Assembly: GCA_019308645.1 (NCBI GenBank)
Contig: JAFDHR010000042.1
Location: forward strand, 1 to 17,105
Length of the DNA stretch: 17,105 nt
Reading direction: 5' to 3'
DNA from: Deltaproteobacteria bacterium
Lineage (GTDB): Bacteria > Desulfobacterota > DSM-4660 > Desulfatiglandales > B25-G16
Shown: positions 13,418 through 17,105 of the stretch, one piece after another
Numbering within the stretch: position 1 is the first letter of the stretch
Layout: every line of letters starts with the position of its first letter
Notes under the pieces: model-generated
Told to the model about the DNA's origin: nothing
Seen by the model: only the letters and a program-made list of their open reading frames with translations
The model's database searches: none
Made by a program: the position numbers and the translations under genes

Positions 13418-16400
13418 ATCTCTCGAATCTGGCTGTTCGAAGACCAATCACTACATCGATGTTTTTCCTGGCTGTCTTGATCTTCGGATCCATCTCTCTG
13501 TTACGCCTTCCAATTGATATCTTACCGGATATAACCTATCCAGCTATCACTATTTATACTGAATACGAGGGAGCCGGACCACAGGAAGTCGAGAGGCTTA
13601 TAACCGAGACTATCGAAAAAAGGGTCAGCACCATAGAAAATGTCAAGGAGATTCGCTCCACTTCCGCTGAGGATGCCTCCACTGTAACAGTCGATTTTAA
13701 CTGGGGAACGGACCTGGCTGAGGCGGCCAACGATATCCGAGAGCAGCTCGATCGGGTGCGCCGTTTTCTGCCGGAAGATGCAGAAGACCCCTATCTCTAT
13801 AAATACGACCCTTCAAATCGTCCCATCCTTTTCATTTCCCTGCGAGGCCCACTCCATCCTTCCAAACTGAGGGATTTGGCCGATGATCGGATCAAGTACG
13901 ATATCGAACAAATAGAAGGTGTGGCGGCCGTTGATATATGGGGAGGCTTAGAGAGAGAAATCCAGGTGGACGTCAACAGAGGGAAACTTCGCTCCATTGG
14001 TCTATCCATCGATGCCTTGGTCACCATCCTTAAGGGAGAAAGCCTTTCGCTTCCAGGAGGGCGCCTCGAGACAGGCAGAAGAGAGTGGCTCATCCGTCCC
14101 TTAGGAGAGTTCTCAAGCCTGAAAGATATAGAGAATATTATTGTTGCCACCAGACAGGGTAGGCCTATCTACCTGAAGCACGTGGCTGATGTGAAGGACG
14201 GGTTTAAGGAGCTCCGCAGACACATGAGGGTTAACGGTGAGCGCGGTGTGATGGTGGCTGTAAGGAAAAGATCGGGAAGCAACACTGTTCAGGTCTCCAA
14301 CCGTGTTTTAAAGATTCTTCCCAGGCTCAAGAGCGACCTTCCTGAAGGAGTTACCTTTTCTGTTGTTTTTGATACAGCAGACTTCATCAGAAAATCCATA
14401 CAGCAGGTCAAACACGTCGCCTTTATAGGGGGTATTCTGGCAATAGTAGTCCTCTTTGCCTTCCTCAGAAACATTCGAAGCACCCTCATCATCTCGGCAT
14501 CCATACCTATCGCTATCTGGTCTACCTTCTTCCTTCTCGATCGGATGGGGCTCACAATCAACATGATGTCCCTGGGGGGATTGGCCCTCGGGATCGGGAT
14601 GATCCTGGATAGCTCTATTGTGGTCCTCGAAAACATCTTTCGCCACCGAGAGGAGGGAAAAGGTGCGATAGAAGGGGCTCTTGAGGGGAGCCAAGAGGTA
14701 GGGATGGCCATTATGGCCTCAACCCTAACCACAATCTGCGTATTTCTACCACTGCTCTTTCTCAAGGGGATAGAGGGAGTGATGTTTAAGCAGATGGCTC
14801 TCACAGTCACCTTTTCCCTGGTAGCTGCTTTAGTAGTGGCCCTAAGCTTAATCCCTATGTTCTCATCCCGGTTTCTAAGGGTTGAAAGAAAAGATACAGG
14901 AGCTGTTCGATCTCGCTTCCATGAAGGATATCTGAAGGGGTTGGGGTGGTCTCTAACGCACCGGAAAACGGTATTGGGTGGATCAGTACTCCTTCTGTTT
15001 CTTGCATTCTGGGCCTTTCACGTTAAGGGTGTTGGCACGGAACTCCTCCCAGAAATTGATGAGGGGATTGTCAACGGGGTCATCGAGATGCCAGTGGGAA
15101 CACGTCTCGACATCACCGACAGTATAACATCTAAAGTGGAGAAGACAATTCTTAGTGATGTTCCTGAACTGGAAGGGATGTTTGCCCGTTCAGGTACCCA
15201 CTGGCGCCGTGGAGGAGGGTCTCACATGGCCTTTTTTCGGGCACGCCTGGTAGACAAAAAGGGCAGGGAGCGTTCCACAAAAGAGATTGTAGCAAGCTTG
15301 AGGCCGAAATTTGCTAACATTCCTGATGCAAAGGTTCGTATTTCCGAGGGAAGGTCGATGTATACAGGAATACTTGGAGGGGGAAGTGAGGAGAGGCTTG
15401 AGATAGACCTCAAGGGGTATGATCTTGAGCAGGGGAAGGCTATTGCCGAGGAGATTGTAAGCAGGATAAAGGACGTGAAAGGGGTTATCTATCCGAGGAT
15501 AAGCCTTGAGGATAATCGGCCTGAGCTCAGGATAGTCATCGACAGATCGAAGGCATCTACAATGGGGCTTCCGATCTCACGAATCCTTCAGGTGATTAAT
15601 ACCAATATCGAGGGGACAGTGGCCTCCCGCTACAGGGAAGGCGGTGATGAGTTTGACATCCTCGTAAGATTACGGGAGGAGGACCGTGGGAGGCTCCAGG
15701 ATGTCCTGAACATATCCATTAATGGGCCAGGAGGCAAGGACATTCCATTGAAGGGATTTGCCACTGTTACTGAGGGGAAAGGGCCAACAAAGATTGATCG
15801 AAGAGATCAGGAGAGACTGATTACGGTTATGGCAGGAATCCAGGGTCGAGACCTGGGTCACATCGTTGAGGAGATCAGAGAGAGACTCAGTGACCTGAAG
15901 TTACCACGTAACTTTCGCCTTGATTTCGCAAGCGAATATGAGAAGCAGAGGAAGGCCTTTGGAGGCCTTCTGTTTGCAATCATACTGGCTATTGTCTTAG
16001 TTTATATGGTAATGGCTTCTCAGTTTGAGTCACTCACCGAGCCATTTGTGATCATGTTCACTGTACCCTTAGCCTCTATCGGGGTTATTCTTGCGATATT
16101 GGTTCTCAGCATGAATGTTACGATCCCTGTCTTTATCGGAGGAGTCCTCCTTATCGGAATCGTGGTTAACAATGGGATTGTCATGATTGACTACATCAAC
16201 CGCCTGAGAAAAAAGGAACATCCTTTGAGGGAAGCAATTCTTATTGGGGCAAAAAGACGTCTTCGTCCAATTATGATGACTACATTCACCACATCCCTCG
16301 CACTCGTTCCCATGGCCCTTGGATTTGGGGAAGGCTCAGAGATCAATGCTCCCCTGGCCCGTGTGGTGATTGGTGGGATGCTGGTATCTGCCCTGTTCAC

Positions 16401-16455
16401 CGTCTTCTTTGTTCCCACTTTATATGGCTCTATTAAGGGGATTGGTAGAGATTAA
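13414..16455 (+). CDS. RND efflux permease (AcrB/HAE1-like inner-membrane pump)
   Basis: A 1013-residue proton-driven RND exporter in the inner membrane, working with the upstream adaptor. Its N-terminus NLAVRRPITTSMFFLAVLIFG is the usual first membrane helix, followed by a periplasmic porter domain (about 35-330), helices 2-6 (about 335-490), helix 7 near 515-535, a second porter domain, and the last five helices from about 850. The length matches AcrB relatives. The helix-4 motif is GLALGIGMILDSSIVVLENIF: Asp399 matches AcrB Asp407, but the next residue, Asp408 in AcrB, is Ser. The helix-10 motif IVVNNGIVMIDYINR has Asn919 where AcrB has Lys940. These changes fit a distinct RND subfamily rather than canonical AcrB. 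Its stop is 2 bases from the stop of the convergent ABC gene. Confidence 0.93.
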   Translation: MNLSNLAVRRPITTSMFFLAVLIFGSISLLRLPIDILPDITYPAITIYTEYEGAGPQEVERLITETIEKRVSTIENVKEIRSTSAEDASTVTVDFNWGTDLAEAANDIREQLDRVRRFLPEDAEDPYLYKYDPSNRPILFISLRGPLHPSKLRDLADDRIKYDIEQIEGVAAVDIWGGLEREIQVDVNRGKLRSIGLSIDALVTILKGESLSLPGGRLETGRREWLIRPLGEFSSLKDIENIIVATRQGRPIYLKHVADVKDGFKELRRHMRVNGERGVMVAVRKRSGSNTVQVSNRVLKILPRLKSDLPEGVTFSVVFDTADFIRKSIQQVKHVAFIGGILAIVVLFAFLRNIRSTLIISASIPIAIWSTFFLLDRMGLTINMMSLGGLALGIGMILDSSIVVLENIFRHREEGKGAIEGALEGSQEVGMAIMASTLTTICVFLPLLFLKGIEGVMFKQMALTVTFSLVAALVVALSLIPMFSSRFLRVERKDTGAVRSRFHEGYLKGLGWSLTHRKTVLGGSVLLLFLAFWAFHVKGVGTELLPEIDEGIVNGVIEMPVGTRLDITDSITSKVEKTILSDVPELEGMFARSGTHWRRGGGSHMAFFRARLVDKKGRERSTKEIVASLRPKFANIPDAKVRISEGRSMYTGILGGGSEERLEIDLKGYDLEQGKAIAEEIVSRIKDVKGVIYPRISLEDNRPELRIVIDRSKASTMGLPISRILQVINTNIEGTVASRYREGGDEFDILVRLREEDRGRLQDVLNISINGPGGKDIPLKGFATVTEGKGPTKIDRRDQERLITVMAGIQGRDLGHIVEEIRERLSDLKLPRNFRLDFASEYEKQRKAFGGLLFAIILAIVLVYMVMASQFESLTEPFVIMFTVPLASIGVILAILVLSMNVTIPVFIGGVLLIGIVVNNGIVMIDYINRLRKKEHPLREAILIGAKRRLRPIMMTTFTTSLALVPMALGFGEGSEINAPLARVVIGGMLVSALFTVFFVPTLYGSIKGIGRD

Positions 16456-16457
16456 AA

Positions 16458-17105
16458 TCACAGTCGCCCTTCTTCAACCCCATGACAGGCAACTTGAGCC
16501 CCGGAATCGAGGAGATTGAGACGGGGAATTTCTTTGACACACCGATCATTAGCAAACAAGCAACGTCCATGAAAAACACACCCTGAAGGAAGATTAATTG
16601 GTGTAGGGACTTCTCCTTTTAGTTTGATATGCTTATAATCGCGTTTACCAAGTTCCGGTATGGCGCTCAGGAGGGCCTTGGTGTAGGGATGTCGCGGTGA
16701 TTCAAACAATTCCTTGGCAGGCGCCAATTCGCAAATCATTCCAAGGTACATGACAGCAACGCGAGAACTGATGTGCTTTACAACGGCCAAATCATGGGTA
16801 ATAAACATATATGTAAGGCCACGGTTTGCCTGGGCATCCATGAGCAAGTTAAGAATCTGGGCCTGAATGGAAACGTCCAATGCTGAAACTGGCTCATCAG
16901 CTATAACAAATTCTGGATCAACCGTTAATGCCCGTGCAATACTGATGCGTTGTTTCTGTCCGCCAGAAAATTCATGAGGATAGCGATCGGACCATTTGGG
17001 ATCTATTCCTACCTGCTTCATTACATCGGCCACCTTTTCCTCAACCTCTTGAGATGTGATGGATTTATTATGAAAATAGACTGGTTCCTCTAACGTTTTC
17101 TTAAC
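16458..17105 (-). CDS. Peptide ABC transporter ATP-binding protein, OppF/DppF family (5' end cut by window)
   Basis: The reading frame on the minus strand is open from base 17105 to the stop at 16458-16460, so the N-terminal part with Walker A lies outside the window; 215 residues are visible. They include the ABC signature FSGGQKQRISIARAL, Walker B FVIADEP followed by VSALDVS (the OppF/DppF form rather than the TTALDVT of OppD/DppD), the switch histidine in FITHD, and the C-terminal oligopeptide-transport extension HPYTKALLSAIP. The tail GCVFHGRC, with more Cys at NDRC and VACH, matches the conserved cysteine pattern of this family. It energises oligopeptide, dipeptide or nickel uptake at the inner membrane. 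A GTG at 17033 is inside the domain and is not the start. It converges on the RND gene; its own operon lies to the right, outside the window. Confidence 0.93.
   Translation of the reverse strand, partial: VKKTLEEPVYFHNKSITSQEVEEKVADVMKQVGIDPKWSDRYPHEFSGGQKQRISIARALTVDPEFVIADEPVSALDVSIQAQILNLLMDAQANRGLTYMFITHDLAVVKHISSRVAVMYLGMICELAPAKELFESPRHPYTKALLSAIPELGKRDYKHIKLKGEVPTPINLPSGCVFHGRCLFANDRCVKEIPRLNLLDSGAQVACHGVEEGRL

Noticed and set aside
14289..14810. Minus-strand open frames of 173 and 128 codons inside the RND gene
   Set aside because: Antisense to the conserved helix-2 to helix-6 region; no homology pattern recognised.
1..17105. Defence system, tRNA, rRNA or CRISPR loci
   Set aside because: Nothing with such motifs was found on either strand; the only mobile feature is the IS at the left end plus a small inverted-repeat element.

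Overview
The window looks like the chromosome of an anaerobic, Gram-negative bacterium. It is most likely a sulfate-reducing or syntrophic member of the Desulfobacterota (former Deltaproteobacteria). The grounds are a tungsten-type aldehyde:ferredoxin oxidoreductase (AOR), an ADP-forming acyl-CoA synthetase next to a CoA-transferase/GNAT fusion and a DRTGG-domain protein, a TRAP-type solute-binding protein with universal stress proteins, and an RND pump. This placement comes from gene content and remembered family patterns, not from a search.

Layout. (1) 1-1200: an IS4-type insertion sequence with matching 30-bp ends. Its transposase has lost an internal block that carries the first catalytic Asp. 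(2) 1246-3797: an orphan TRAP solute-binding protein (dctP-like) followed by three tandem universal stress protein genes that arose by duplication. (3) 3798-4071: a non-coding or decayed stretch. (4) 4072-9116: an acyl-CoA module. It holds an acetyl-CoA hydrolase/CoA-transferase fused to a GNAT acetyltransferase (reading frame broken near codon 36), a fused alpha-beta ADP-forming acyl-CoA synthetase, and a P-loop/DRTGG protein resembling the N-terminal regulatory part of phosphotransacetylase. (5) 9117-9446: an intergenic region with a good sigma70-like promoter. (6) 9447-11834: a tungsten AOR, a strong intrinsic terminator, then a small unassigned protein whose N-terminal half resembles a ubiquitin-like beta-grasp (MoaD/ThiS-like) fold. 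(7) 11835-12145: an intergenic region with a probable terminator and an inverted-repeat element. (8) 12146-16455: periplasmic adaptor and inner-membrane permease of an RND efflux pump, overlapping by ATGA. (9) 16458-17105, minus strand: the C-terminal part of an OppF/DppF-type peptide ABC transporter ATPase, cut by the window edge and convergent with the RND gene with only 2 bp between the stop codons.

How the genes may work together (inference). The AOR could oxidise aldehydes to acids, or reduce acids, with ferredoxin. The ADP-forming synthetase and the CoA-transferase would interconvert acids and acyl-CoAs, conserving ATP. The GNAT and DRTGG domains suggest acyl-CoA-linked control. The TRAP binding protein could bring in an organic acid, but no DctQ/DctM membrane partner lies in the window. 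No CRISPR array, tRNA, rRNA or classical defence system was seen. The most noteworthy items are the GNAT-fused CoA module with its frameshift, the triplicated usp block, the AOR plus beta-grasp-like partner across a terminator, and the self-crippled IS next to an orphan TRAP gene.
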